NCBI GenBank assembly: GCA_947359465.1 | Contig: OX375877.1 | Coordinates: 72,180,698 to 72,244,697 of the forward strand | From: Metellina segmentata | Taxonomy: Eukaryota > Arthropoda > Arachnida > Araneae > Tetragnathidae | DNA: 64,000 nt | Reading direction: 5' to 3' | In this document: piece by piece, positions 45,240-57,686 of the stretch | Layout: the number at the start of each line of letters is the position of its first letter | Position numbering within the stretch: the stretch's first letter is position 1 | The notes under the pieces: model-generated | Databases searched by the model: none | The model's input: the letters and a program-made list of their open reading frames with translations, nothing else | Told to the model about the DNA's origin: nothing | Made by a program: the position numbers and the translations under genes

Positions 45240-47670
45240 TCATATTTAAAAATCCAATGGTGGATTAAAACAAGATTGTGCTACTAAGCCAGCGGTAAGA
45301 GTATTGTCGGTAAAAAGAAATAAAATTTGGTGAATGGAAAACATTTGTTTCGTGAAATACTGGTATACGTACTTCGAAAATAAGATCAGTTGCTGAAACT
45401 TTCTAGCATACGTGATACCTCGTGTTACTAGTTACGGCCTAAAAAATATCTTACAAATGTAAAAAATTTACACCCCCATTTTTTTTTTAATTTAGCAAAC
45501 ATTAAACAATGTAATGGATGAAACAGGAAGTCTTTATCCAATTACAGCAAGTTAACTAAAAAATTTAAATCACAAAATACACCCAAATAAAAAAAACATA
45601 TCGGGGAAATCGACGGTTCGATGCTTCAAGTCTCGCAGCCGATGTAATAAAACTGATAGCTTTTATTTCTAAACTTCGAAAGCTAACGGAGGCTTATAAC
45701 TCCGTAATCGGCGTTTCGCTGTAGCTCATCTGCTGCAGATTTACAATTTCGCAGTTGGTTTTGTCCCAGTCCGTTCGTTACAACATTTTAATAGAAGATC
45801 CAAAAGTAAGACCCGGTATACTAAAACCAAAGACTATTCTAGAAAACTCTCCTCCGGTATCACTCAGCAATAAAAAATCGCCTTTGATCAAATCCACTTC
45901 TTTTGTTTTGTTTGTTTGTTTACATTGAAAATCCCGCTCATTCATTCATTTGTAAGGGTCAACTACTTATAAAGACATACAGACTACATGGAAGATTAAA
46001 CATTTTATATGAACTACAAACACGTTAAGTTTCATAAAAAACAACAGAACATATTAGCATCACTTCAAAAATAATGTTACATTTAATTAGTTATTGCAAT
46101 CAATGTTCATGATATAATTTTAATATCAGTGATTTTGAATTAAAAATAATTAAATAAAAGTATAAAACACAAACTAAATTAGAAAATAATAAGTTTATTT
46201 TAGTAAAATTTTGTGTTCGATTTGGAGAACTTGTGTAGTCGGTATACAGGTAAATACGGAAAAGTGTATCAACGAAGCAAATATTCGATCGTGTTGCTAC
46301 TTTTAAAATTAGCCTGTAAATAGTCAAATCCCTCTTTAGAACTTAGGAATGAAGTTCACACATTTAAGACGTAAAACATATCGTGGCCTTTTCATATGAG
46401 ACTTAGAATTTTGTAAATTTCAGTTTTAAAGTTTGATACTTTTGTTATGTTTTTTTTGTACAGCTGCGGGAACAAAATTAAATGAAACACATATTCGAAA
46501 TGTTTTTGAATAGCAATATTCATACATTTTAATGAAAATCAATTCAAAACTTCATATACGACTATGCAAAATTGTTTCATAATTGATATTGCATATTAAA
46601 AATTAACTTAAAGCAAACCATTACGAGGATTTTGTTTGTGTTTCGTAGAGAAAAATAAAGTTGTAACATGATAGGAATTTTATTTAGGAATAAATAGTGA
46701 ATAAGAGTCTAGGAAGTAAATTTATAACATTCGATATTTCAAATTTTACCACATTCAGAATCAAGAAACGGCTGTACCAAATGACTTTAAACTTGGCATT
46801 CGAGATATAATTTTTATATAGGTATGAAAATGGCTTTGAAAAGGGTATTGTCACTGTATTTTATACAGTTTGCACGCAATTTGTTACGAAGATGGTAATT
46901 TATGTGCACATACATTTATAAAAGACATTATTTCCTGTTCAATGATATCTTTGAATTAGCTCTGTTATGAACCTTGCAAGAAAAAGAGGGGTCGTTTGAT
47001 ATTTTTTCACATATCTACATATTGTTGACTCACAGCAGAAACTCATATCAACTGACAAAAATAATTTTTTACTATACTGCTGTTAAAAGATCAACTATAC
47101 TAGCTTTTATGTCAAACAATCAAAACTATAAGCATTTTGATATTGGTGTATTGCTTTTAAACAGATTCAAATGTGACTATATTTCCCTTCATCATAAAAA
47201 TAAGCATTTAGAGTCGCGATAAAAATCAGTTAATGAGATTCTGATCTAAGCCAACGCTATGAGCTTTTCTGCTCTAGATTCATGTAATGAATCTAGTGTT
47301 TCAGGATAGATTGTGGCATAAAAGGAATTAAGACGAGCACAAGAACAACAGTTGAAATCATAAAAGTATGTATTAAGGCTTACCTGGAGGGCACTTGCAG
47401 TCTGTGGATAGGATATTCCTTTTGTATCGCCTTGACAAAAGGTCAAATCCCATTTGCTGAAAAAAAAGATTAAAAAAAAATTAGTAATACTATCTAATAA
47501 ATTAAATTCTGTAAAAATATTTTTTAATATAATTTTTAATGAAAATAAGTACATATAACTGTTTTGCCTTTCTAAGTATCAAATTGTGACAAAGAATATA
47601 TCTTCAGCTTTGAATGATAGGTAAAACTTGTTAACACAAGATAGTAAGATAGTACTAAGTTTGTTAAATG
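45240..47670. other. AT-rich DNA with one GC-richer patch
   Basis: A GC-richer single-copy patch at about 45600-45930 (ggaggcttataactccgtaa, tcggcgtttcgctgtagctc) stands out. The rest has no recognisable gene. Confidence 0.35.
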
Positions 47671-47675
47671 ATGAT

Positions 47676-48546
47676 TAGAGCTCGGATTTTGCATAGTTTT
47701 TTTTCCCCTAATGTTGATATAAATCCGTATTATATGTTTTGTAGCAATTTGCAAAAAAAAAATTATTTTGCAAGTTTTTGCATATTTTGGATTATTTTGC
47801 ATATTTGGGGGGGTTGCATGTTTTGTGCATATTTGGACAATTTTTTTTCTATTTTCAAACATTTTTACAAAATATTTAAAACTTTGTTCAGTGCGTTTGG
47901 AAGGAAGATTTTCAGAAGCAAAACGCATTTGGGTTGGTTGGCCTGACCTTTTCTATTTTTAGCCGTATGGATATAGATAAGATAGAGGAACAGAAAAACG
48001 ATGATGAAAGCGAGAGCGCGTAAAGCAAAACATATTGTTTAGTTCTATAAAAAACGAACTGCTACGGAGACACTCAGTCAGGCGGAGTCCGCAAGCTATC
48101 TGAGCATATTTTTGGTTTCCGCACGATGCATCAAACTCATCCAAGATACAGGATACCTCCACCGCAGTCGCCTTCCATTCCAACCACTCGGGCGCCAGGA
48201 CGTTACAGTTCGTTTGTGCAGCTAGTCCTAGTGTGCTTGTGGTGTAAACTTCGGCTGTGGCAAAAATGTCTTCTAAATTGTTCAAAAAGTGGATACGGAG
48301 TGACCCGGCGTTCACTACAGACGGGCTTTATATATTTTTTACTTATCTTTATCTGCGCTATAAAAATAAAATTGTGAATTAATTTAATAAAAGTGTGGCT
48401 CAATTTCACTTTATCCTCCTCACTACCCTTTTTGTAAGAATGAAATTTTTTTTGCAATTTTGCATACTTTGGGGATTTTAGTGCATATTTTGGGATTTTG
48501 TAATGTATATTTCAGGTAACATTTTTGCATATCGATTCGAGCTCTA
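47676..48546 (+). mobile_element. hAT-type deletion derivative, TIR TAGAGCTCG
   Basis: Left end tagagctcggattttgcata and right end, reverse complemented, tagagctcgaatcgatatgc are flanked by a perfect 8-bp duplication atgatgat (47668-47675 and 48547-48554). 'ttttgcatattt' phrases crowd both subterminal regions. An 8-bp TSD fits hAT. Inside is a short N-terminal transposase-like frame at about 48268-48378. Confidence 0.8.
48268..48378 (+). pseudogene. Possible N-terminal piece of a hAT transposase
   Basis: The frame reads MSSKLFKKWIRSDPAFTTDG then LYIFYLSLSAL before a stop. A start of the form 'xxFxxWxxxDPxFxTDG' leads into the BED zinc finger in some hAT transposases; here the zinc-binding cysteines do not follow because of the internal deletion. 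Only about 30 residues are informative. Its place inside TIRs and an 8-bp TSD supports the call. Confidence 0.45.
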
Positions 48547-48715
48547 ATGATGATATATCTCGTCATTAAGATATTCTGATTATTTATGATGACGAGATCC
48601 CACCATAAAAGAATTGGCAACATCTTTATGAAGAGATATAGCGTCATTAGCAAAATTGCTCAGATCTTGATGGACGAGTTATCTCGTTAAAACCACTTGA
48701 AGTGCTAAGACGTGG
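48547..48715 (+). repeat. Composite palindrome repeat, copy e
   Basis: Phrases tatatctcgtcattaagata, 'gacgagatcccaccataaaa', 'gcgtcattagcaaaattg', 'gatcttgatggacgagttat', 'ctcgttaaaaccactt' match the other copies. The hAT at 47676 abuts its left side. Confidence 0.65.
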
Positions 48716-48719
48716 CGCA

Positions 48720-50880
48720 GTCAGTAAGAAAAAAGAATCAAAGCAGTAAAGAGCTTAATTTCAAAACAACATTCCATTTTTAAATTTGCATTAATTTATT
48801 ATTTGACAACTGTGCGGTGTTTCAAGAACTATACTTTTGTGGCATAAAGCTATACCGTGCAATAAAGCTACGCAAAATCAAATGAAATACTTCTAAAACC
48901 CAACTATAAATTGTAAACCTATATTTTGCTAGAAAAAGGGCAATGTCTATTTTTTTTTCCTACATGTTTTTAATTTAGTAATTTTTGTTATTTTAAAGTC
49001 AGCATACAAAAAATACTTTTCACTGTTTGGAATATTTCATCAGGTGTCGACATTAGGACATTGGCTTTTTGTACATCATAGTGAAGACTTTGAAGTTATT
49101 TGTGGACAACTCAAAATGAGTGAATTTGAACATTGGCCCGTTTTCTACCATGATACAGAAATACAAATGTAATACCACTGATGGGAATTGAGTTTATGAC
49201 GAAAACCATAAACAAAATAGAGCATGAGTTTGCCCTTAAAAAAAAACACTCTTTGGGAAAACAATAGAATGGATCACAAAAAACATCACGCATACCCCCC
49301 CCCCCATCTGCATACCCATAAATCTTCTTCCCCCACCTACAAAACAAGGTTTTAGGTCTTGCAGTCACCATCCCAACATATGTATCTGCCAAATACCTCA
49401 TTCGCTGTGGACCTGTAATCACGTATTTATTAAGCGCGCGCACGGAAAACGGCAACTCTCGTAACTCAGCTTTATGAAGCTCACGCGGGAGTATTTGGAA
49501 AGGTACGAACGTTGGGAATGGACGGCTGTGAGTCTCCGCGCGCATTAATAATTTGGCACAAAGAACCGCTAATTCGGGAACACTGAGGAAGGCCCCCTCT
49601 CACACGGCTAATTTTAGAACAATCGCGTTTACAGTCGCTTCAATCCGCTCGTGATGGAAATTGATTACTCATTCGCTTATCGTTTGCTGTAGAGCGGCGG
49701 GAATTGTAGCGAAATGTGCGTGTTTTTTCGGTTAACTATGTATCGTCTGCTCAGGCAAAATTAATTTTGATTTGATTATAAGATTTAATTCGATTTGATA
49801 CGATTTTGATCTCAGAAGGATTCATAATGTCTGCCACAGCAGAGTGGTGAACTGAACAATTTAGAAATAATTCTGAAGTATTTATCCCGCTACATTCACT
49901 ATTCCCGGTTGTTTTTTTTGCAGTATAAGTCAATTTGTTTTAACTATTTGTTCTCGTTTATGAACACTAATTATTTTATTTTTAACGCTTTCGCTTGTAA
50001 CATGAATTGAACTGTAAATTTATTATTTATTTGTTTTCATTTGAATACACCTGAATTAAGTATTAATTATGGATGCTACATTATTTTTTCCATGAAATAT
50101 TTTCGTTTGAATCTTTGCTTTCGAAAACATCATTACGCAAAAATGAAAGAGAATACACACTATCAGAAAGTGTTTTTGAGCTGCTAGAAAGAAAGGTCAA
50201 CCGTTGAGAATTTTTCTCATAAATTAAAAGTCATTGCTACAAAACGTCATAAGAAATTTCATTACATTTATCAGGGATGCTAACTACTACAAAATCGATG
50301 ATTTTTTTTAAACGGAAAAATTCAATTCTATTTATTTTTCACAACACATCAATTAGTTAACTTATTTCTGTATTTTTTCATTATTATTATATTTTGTTTA
50401 AAAAATGGGAGAGAGAGCTTAAATTTAATTATTAAATGTTTTTTATATATTATTCTTTCATGCACAATTATTGGTTCTATATATCACACCCCGGCAAGAA
50501 AAGTGACACAACTCAAAATTGCAGAATTTGAGAAACATCAACTTAAAGGATATTATAAAACTTATATTGAAATAGTATAAGTTACTTTTAAATTTTAGGT
50601 AAGTATTTATGGTGGTAACTTCTATTATATTCAATAGAATAGTGATATAACACCCTGGTGCATCTCATACATACTTTTCAATGACATAACATCAATTTTT
50701 TTATTTTTTGACTTGTGTCGCTTTTCTTGCCGGTGTGCGAATTAATGATATGTGCATGTTAGTAAAGCCGATTCCTTAAATTTTTATTTTATTACTGAAA
50801 AATTCTTGAAACTACGGATTTTTTACTTTGGTACTACTGAAAACTTCCATCCCAGGTTGACATATCTACATTTATGTGAA
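48720..50880. other. AT-rich DNA with a GC-richer island at 49290-49720
   Basis: The island contains 'gcgcgcgcacggaaaacggc' and 'gatggaaattgattactcat'; it is single-copy and without a convincing ORF domain (the 49111-49545 minus frame is unrecognised). The rest shows nothing. Confidence 0.35.
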
Positions 50881-50886
50881 GTTTTA

Positions 50887-51329
50887 GGACCGGTGCAAAC
50901 ATCCGATTTTTCAACGTGCGGCGCCGCTGCCGCAACGCAAGTACGGTCTGAGGTACATTAGATCCAATGAAGTAGTACACCAGCATCCGGCGCCTCAGCG
51001 GATGTAATGATGCGGAAACTTTCGTACAATTTGTACCGTAATTACCCAGTGCACCGCAGCTCGTCGTACACGCTTCTCCGGTCACAAGTACCTTGTTTTC
51101 ATATAAATAATAATTAATAAAAGGCTGTATACAGTAACGTCTATTTTGTGTTACAAAATATACTTTTCTTACACCTAGTAAGCGAAATAAACACGTTTTC
51201 TTCGATAGAATAGTTATCGAAAATGGCGCGAAAAGAGTACTTGCGTCATTTCACGGTTATGTGTGCATAGTTGGGCTTCGGTGCCGCAGCGGCGCCGCAC
51301 GTTGAAAAATCGGATGTGTGCACCGGTCC
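50887..51329. mobile_element. Harbinger-type MITE, copy 2
   Basis: Ends ggaccggtgcaaacatccga and, reverse complemented, ggaccggtgcacacatccga. TTA flanks both ends (50884-50886 and 51330-51332). The GC-rich subterminal stretch (caacgtgcggcgccgctgcc) and the AT-rich core match copies 1 and 3. It is 443 bp, with no transposase. Confidence 0.88.
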
Positions 51330-51334
51330 TTATA

Positions 51335-53390
51335 CGTATTGGCATCCTTTGCCTTTAATCCAAAATTTGAAGATCTTGTATTATTTAAGTTGAGTATAAT
51401 ACTTATTAAGCAAACATGTTTTGTTCTGTTGAAATAAAAAAATTATCTGAGACACAAAATTTTATCTGGGCTTCAAAAATTTGTAGAATAAAGAGGGTTC
51501 CATAGTTAAATCATCACTTGACAGTTCAGGATTGATAAAATGTTGCAGCATGAGAGGGATTTTCATTGTTAAAACAAACGAACCAGACAGAAGATGGGGA
51601 TTTTACTTACAGTTACCCACATGCTATCTCTTGATACACATTGGGGTCACCTCAATATCACATTATAAATTGATATTCTTCATCATATTTTAATTTAGAA
51701 TTTATTCTTTGAAATTTTCATAATCAAATTCTTTTTTTTTTCCCTTATTATTTTTCCATTGCGTTTGAATTAAGAATTAATTACGATAAATTCTATTGGC
51801 AACTTGCTGAAATCATAAACAACCCAAGTGACGCCACGTCCGGAATACGTACCGGAAGCACGTTCCATCGCAGCAACACTACCGCCACCGAGCGGCAGCC
51901 TGGAAAGGAAAAGCCTTTCAAACTTTATAGTAGAAGATATTTCCAGAGTTACAAGACCGGGTTATCGTACCTTTCTGATTGAATTAAATCTTAAGGCAAA
52001 GAAATGTAGTCTTAAAACAAGAAGAGAGAGAAGTAACTTTCTCGTGAAGGGATAATTAAATTTTACGCACATGACAAATTTTAAAATGTTACTCAGCATT
52101 CTAAAAGCGGTTACTATAATGAATTTTAGCTTTTAGCAAGATTTTAGGGTCTTTTCAGCAGGAAGCTTTCCTCTTCATCTAAGTAAAAAGATTTATTATT
52201 TATTTAATAAAGAATGAAAAAGCTATTTAGCCGGAAAAAAATGTTATGGAATGAGGAGATGTCATTGCCGCATTCTTGAAAATATATTTTCCTTTTTAGA
52301 AGTTCATTTATGGGTTTGAAAAGTCTTGAGTTAGGAAATAATTTATATTTAAGTTTAAAATTAAAGTTAGATTCACTCGCTTGTTGGTTAATTAATTGCG
52401 TTAGCTATTTTCTATTTACTGTTACTATGGTGATGACTCCCATCTTAATTTCAAATTTATTTCATTTAGTCAAACAATGAGATGCTTTTCTGCCAAATTC
52501 AATGTAAGTGGCGGAAACGGTTATGTGGTGGAATGCGCTTCTTGTACGCATCCCGAATGTGTTCTCACTTGGCTTATTTTTCGAAGACGATTTCACCACG
52601 TCTCCAATATAAATTTCAAAGAATGAATTCTAAATTAATATAAGTAATAGTTAATTCTTCAACACCAAATTAAACGCCAAACGCCGCTAAAATGGTAATA
52701 AACAGCATTTTTAAGCCACACAAAAAAAAAAACATGTACGTATCGTGCGAGAGCATTTGGATTGCAGGACGTAAAATCTCTGCCTTCCGTCTGGTTTGTC
52801 TGTCACCACTGAAATCTCTCACATTTTAACACATTTTACAATGTTTAACATAATTAGAAATATTAACAATAGTATTCTTTCGAGAACAAATTTCAATGTG
52901 TCAAAATCTTCCACTAGCTTAACCTTCTAACTTGTAAATAAGATAGAACAACGATTTTATGTAGTTCCATTTCTTTTCGAGAATCCATACGTCTTACAGA
53001 AATCTCTCAGAACGAAACAAGAGCAGAAGTCTTTGATAAATAGGTGCCGTTGCAGTTCAACGATACAAAACTCAAATAATCTACACTATTTAAATTATGC
53101 TGTTTTCAACAAATGAGAAAGGATTAAAACAGAATAAAATTTTAAAAGAAGATTTATGAATTAGATTAAAAAGAGTAAAATAGATGTACGTTTTTTTAAG
53201 AAGGTAAAGTTGTATCACAAAATTAACATTGCTTACGAATGTTTACGAGTGTTCTAATAAAATGAATTGAATTTGCATTGAGCTGAACTCTACTGTCGCT
53301 TGTTAAATAATACAGAAACTCGGCCAAAGCATTATGACAATTACGATAAGTTTTCATATATATTCCAAATGAAATTATTACAATAGTTTT
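51335..53390. other. AT-rich DNA, no gene seen
   Basis: A small GC-richer patch at 51830-52010 has no recognised product. Confidence 0.35.
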
Positions 53391-53405
53391 GAGATTATCA
53401 CTAAA

Positions 53406-54218
53406 GCAACTTTTTTGTTGCAGTAAAAATGGGAAAAGTTGCAATTATGATTCAATAAAGTTGCATTTATGGAAATAAAGTTGCATTTATGGAAATAAAG
53501 TTGCATTTATTTTTTATACACTAAATTCTAAAATAAATTATTCGTAAAGAATTAAATAATTCAAAATATATTGACAATTCTAGTCGTGTACAACAGTGTT
53601 ATAATACATACTGAAATACAGAAGAATGTTGAATGGCCGATCCTTGGCCAGGAATTTCTATAATATTGAAAAACTGGGGCAGCCACAGTCATATAATGTG
53701 CTGTATCGCAAATCCTTTCGCTCAACATTCAGAGATTTTTAAACGTCATCTACCAGGCGAACAACATATTGTTGATCGACACTCACCTCGTAAACTCTGC
53801 AGTCAATTACGCAAGTTTCTTCTGGATTATCAAGAGTGCCAACCAATGTGTTAAAAGTACTTCTTGACATTTATTTCACTTTCGTCTGTTAGGACGAACA
53901 CCTTCTTTCCGTGAACTTCTTGTTTGATCCACAATTCTTCGGCATTCGCAGGATCAGACACACATGATCAAAGGGTTAGTTCAGAGGTCAAAAAATGAAA
54001 TAGTAATTTCATATTAATTCATTTTAAGCTAAATTTTAAAAAGTTGCAGGTAGGTTGCATTTATGGAAAAAGTTGTATTTATGCAGAAAGTTGCATTTAT
54101 GTTACGGTTATAACTCGCTTACAATACACCCCATGAAGGAGGAATTTTGGTTTTAGTACTTTACATGCAGCGTAGAACGCGTGAAAAAAAGCTGCATTTG
54201 TTGCAAAAAGTTGCCCAA
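53406..54218. mobile_element. Unclassified element with 12-bp flanking direct repeats
   Basis: attatcactaaa occurs perfectly at 53394-53405 and 54219-54230. Between them the left end gcaacttttttgttgcag and the right end, reverse complemented, (ttgg)gcaactttttgcaacaaa are inverted relatives. 'gttgcatttatgg' motifs repeat inside both ends. A long target duplication with TIRs could fit a Mutator-like element, where 8-11 bp is usual. A 73-residue frame inside (53633-53854) is unrecognised. Confidence 0.6.
53458..53510. repeat. Short tandem repeat, 20-bp unit
   Basis: aagttgcatttatggaaata is repeated 2.7 times near the left end of the element at 53406. Related units recur at 54047-54105 near its right end. 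Confidence 0.9.
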
Positions 54219-54230
54219 ATTATCACTAAA

Positions 54231-55400
54231 CCAGACATAAAGATTCTTTAAAACAAACCTGAGTAATTGCATAAATTAATAGTAGGTGTACTTTAAGATT
54301 TTACCTTGTTTTAAGTAACGTACTAAAACACAATATTAGATAAAAAGAATATTTTATATTGTTTTATACGTTCATAGATTTATCATACAACTATAACTGT
54401 ATGAGAGTAATATATGTACTCATATCGTTATGGGTGCTTTTGGCAAAATAAAAAACATTCAGTTCTTTCCTTTCGCAAGAAAGAATAAAGTATTAAGCTA
54501 CAAGTAACAGTTGCTATGAACACGTTTCCCAAATTCGTAAATAGCATTCATGCGTACATTAACACGGCATCATCAAAAGCAACATCACAAGAAAAAAAAA
54601 TCCTCAGATACCGTACGCCTTCATTGACTAAAGATAAACCATTTTCTTTCATTTCCTGAAACAAAATGAAAACACTCAAAAATCACAAAGCGATTGATGA
54701 CAAAGCAAAATAAAGCATCCCCACTTTTCAAAAGGATTGATGAAAATTAAAGCACAAAAATCCCCCGTGGCCCTAAACAGAACTCAAAGGGGCCTTGAAA
54801 ACCCAGTCGAGAGTTCTCCTTTATGCCACTTTTTTCCAATCCGTTCCAATCTCCGATTCCTGAACAGGAGGTCCCTCTAGGCCATACCACTTAATAAGCG
54901 CACAAGGCGTAATCACTCCGTCGTTCATCCACTGAACAATGACTACAAGTTAAAATGGAACTCTTCCTTCTTGGGGATTCAGAGCCAATTAATTCCCTCC
55001 AGCCCTCCCCCCCCCCTCACACGTGTCTAAGGGGGGTGAACCCCCACCCCAAGAGAACAATCTGGGAACACGGTCGATCGATTAACGTGCCAATTGGTCT
55101 GTTGAACGTGCCAATTACTTCATCTGAATCACAAAGCCCGAATGCTATCTGGAGAATGTCTTTTATGGTCCAGCCTGCCTCCCTGTAACCGCATAGCCCG
55201 ATAGCCCCCGGATGAGTAGTGGGTTGGTGGAGGACTGAACCATGGCAACAACTCACCCCTTCGCACTGCGTCGAACGGTCTTTCGGTGTCAACGATGGGC
55301 GATGTCTTCAGCAAGCGTAAAGCCGGGAATTGGAGCTGTGATTTTCACCCCCGCGAATGTTTCGTCGGTGGGCGAACATTTTGAACGTTACTGAACGGTA
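54231..55400. other. AT-rich DNA then a GC-richer island at 54750-55320
   Basis: The island is single-copy, begins after 'aaagcgattgatgacaaagc' (a PBX/Meis-like site, inference) and contains overlapping open frames on both strands without recognised domains (54955-55188 plus, 55017-55292 minus). Confidence 0.35.
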
Positions 55401-55650
55401 AATACTCTGGGGTAGGGAGAATGATAATCCTCCTGGTGGTTGTCTCGACGAGGTATCTCGTCATTAGCAAAACTGACCAGATCTTGATGGACGAGATATT
55501 TCGTCATTAGAAGAGAACTAGACATATCTTAATCTCGCCACCATAAAAAAAATCGACAGTATCTTGATGACGAGATACCTCTTCATTAGCAAAATTAGTC
55601 AGATTTCGGTGGACGAAATATCTCGTCAAAAATACTGAGGGGTTAAAAAT
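55400..55650 (+). repeat. Composite palindrome repeat, copy f
   Basis: The clearest copy: 'cgacgaggtatctcgtcatt', 'agcaaaactgaccagatctt', 'gatggacgagatatttcgtc', 'attagaagagaactagacat', 'cttaatctcgccaccataaa', 'tatcttgatgacgagatacc', 'gtggacgaaatatctcgtca'. Four half-palindromic units alternate with spacers of about 30 bases. Confidence 0.7.
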
Positions 55651-55654
55651 CATC

Positions 55655-56605
55655 AAACATTTATTCTGGAGGAACGTATGGTTTGCGTGACTTTAGACTT
55701 TCACCACCGTGGTTATTTCGGCATAATAAATGGCAGAATATTCTGAACTCTACTCTTTGAACGGAAAGCTCTCTCTCTCTTTGAACGGAACGCTTGCGTA
55801 TGTAGAATTTTTAAAAGTTTTCGAACGTTCATTTTGAAAGAACTTGTGGCTTGCGTGATACTTGAATTTTTAGATACATAAGGATTCGTGCGATCTAGAT
55901 CAGGGATGGGAAATCTAGTTTTCACTCACAGGTGTTACTATTAAGAAGTAATATTCGCCATAACATGTAAAATCTGAGAAATCTGGAAATTTGATTCAAC
56001 ACTTTTCGAACGAGTCGATTCAAAACTTGTATGCCTTGACATCTCGATTAGAACTAACTGGTATTGCTTGAAGATGGCAAACTTAGGCGACCCCATCATT
56101 AACTGGGTTTTACCCAATTGCAACTTTCTTATTTAAAAAAATTTGAATATCCAAAAATTACCCTTTTTTTCGTTGTAGTTGTGTGTGAGGGAGCTCCCGT
56201 CGGGTTACACAGTGGTAATTACTCTTAATAGGTCATCAACAACATCCATGCACTTACAAACAGAGATTCAAACACGAACCTACTATGAGGTAGAAAACGT
56301 TATAACTATACCAGTTATGCGGCAAATCAAAAATATGAGTTTAATTCGATAGTTGCAAAAACATTGATTGTAAATCCTTCTCATCGTAGAGAGATCTGAG
56401 GTTAATTAACTACACGACATTAATAAAAATTACCAATTACCAAACTTCATGACCACAAGACAGAAACTATAACCACTTTTGAAACAAGTACAGAAAATGC
56501 AAACACTTCAGGACAGTTAAGTTGCTCTGTTGAAGAAAAAGACAATCAAGTCTTCAAGTGCAATATTTAATAAACTTACAGATTACAAAGATCCGACAAA
56601 TTTAC
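55655..56605. other. No gene seen
   Basis: The short doublet 'gaacggaaagctctctc / gaacggaacgcttgcg' near 55755-55800 is the only local repeat noticed. Confidence 0.3.
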
Positions 56606-56610
56606 ATAGT

Positions 56611-56697
56611 GTTGTCCTTGAATCTTTCACTTTGGGATTGATCGCGAACCGTCGCCGCTCCAGTGCGACGGTAATCAAAATATCTACCTACCTCCAA
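56611..56697 (+). repeat. SINE 3' tail fragment
   Basis: Phrase gttgtccttgaatctttcac, then 'accgtcgccgctccagtgcg' and 'atctacctacctcc', the 3' portion of the SINE family. Confidence 0.7.
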
Positions 56698-56800
56698 TAA
56701 ACGTACATAATTTTAAATAAATTTTCGCTTCCTTCAAAAAATATTTCAAACATATTTTGGAACGGAAAAAAGTGAGATAAATTTTGTGATATAAAATCTA

Positions 56801-57297
56801 CTATGGGCACCGCCCCCTGCTCGCTGACGCTCGCCAACCCCCGTAGAAGAGCTTTACAATCCTCATTGGTTCCATGCGAGAACATTACTCTCGCTTCGCT
56901 CGCATCATAAAGACATGTCCTAGTCGAAGGGATTGTTTACAAAATATGATATTCCAAAATATAATATTTTTCAAACATAAATTACATAGTTATACAGTAC
57001 CTCTGGCATCAGAACTCGAACAATTTGGAATTCAACAGAAAACTTAGAGGAAATTTTGACTCGAAATGCGAGCGCTGCTTTGGAAATCAGACACCCAGAA
57101 TGTTGTCTGTAAGCTCTGCAACAGCTCGGCTAATATTCTTTTTTTTTTTTTTTCAATAAAATTTCATCCGATAACGCTATAAATTCAATTGAGGCGAGAG
57201 GCTTCGTGTTAAACAAACATTCGCAGTGTTGCCAAAACGCGATAACAAATAACGACATTTTTGTGTGTCACGTAAGAGAATTATATATATATATAGA
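56801..57297 (-). mobile_element. Non-autonomous Helitron, copy 2
   Basis: Read on the minus strand it begins TCtatatatatataattctc after A, continues through 'atcgcgttttggcaacactg' and 'cggatgaaattttattg' plus a poly(A) tract exactly as in copy 1, and ends with the GC-rich 'ggttggcgagcgtcagcgag' and a decayed hairpin and ATAG terminus. It is 497 bp and non-coding. Confidence 0.82.
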
Positions 57298-57611
57298 TTC
57301 TCTAATGTACGGACACAGAAATACACATTACTTGTACAATGGAGAATGGTAACAAACGGATATAAACTATATATATTTATATTGATTTGAGCGATGGAGT
57401 AACATATTGCTAAACCTGCACGTGATGAGCTCAAATGAAATTTTCAGCATAGAGAAATCTCGAAGACTGAAATCAGCAAAGGAAAGAAATTGCGAGGAAA
57501 CGTGGAAATAGGTTTAGACGCCAAAAGAAGCGATCAGTCTTTTTCAAGTGAATAGAATGTCATTGAAGCAGATGTTCAGAGATATAATATGGTAACACGA
57601 CTGATGGTAAT

Positions 57612-57686
57612 AGTAATTTTTAATTAACGTCTTACTAGAACAACACAACGGGCTATTGACAACGGTCCGGTATCAATCTCCTAAGG
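57612..57686 (-). repeat. SINE, left part (split by a hAT)
   Basis: aattaacgtcttactagaac, then 'cgggctattgacaacggtcc', ending tcctaagg at the hAT border. It continues after the hAT at 59237. Read on the minus strand this is the SINE 3' part. Confidence 0.85.

Noticed and set aside
47959..48315. 118-residue minus-strand ORF as a separate gene
   Set aside because: It lies wholly inside the hAT-type element; the better coding evidence there is the short plus-strand frame at 48268-48378.
53458..53510. CRISPR-like array
   Set aside because: Three contiguous 20-bp units without spacers in eukaryote-like DNA; it is a plain tandem repeat.
55400..55650. CRISPR-like array from regularly spaced palindromes
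   Set aside because: Units are diverged, spacers are themselves repeated between copies in the window, and the context is a eukaryotic transposon-rich region.
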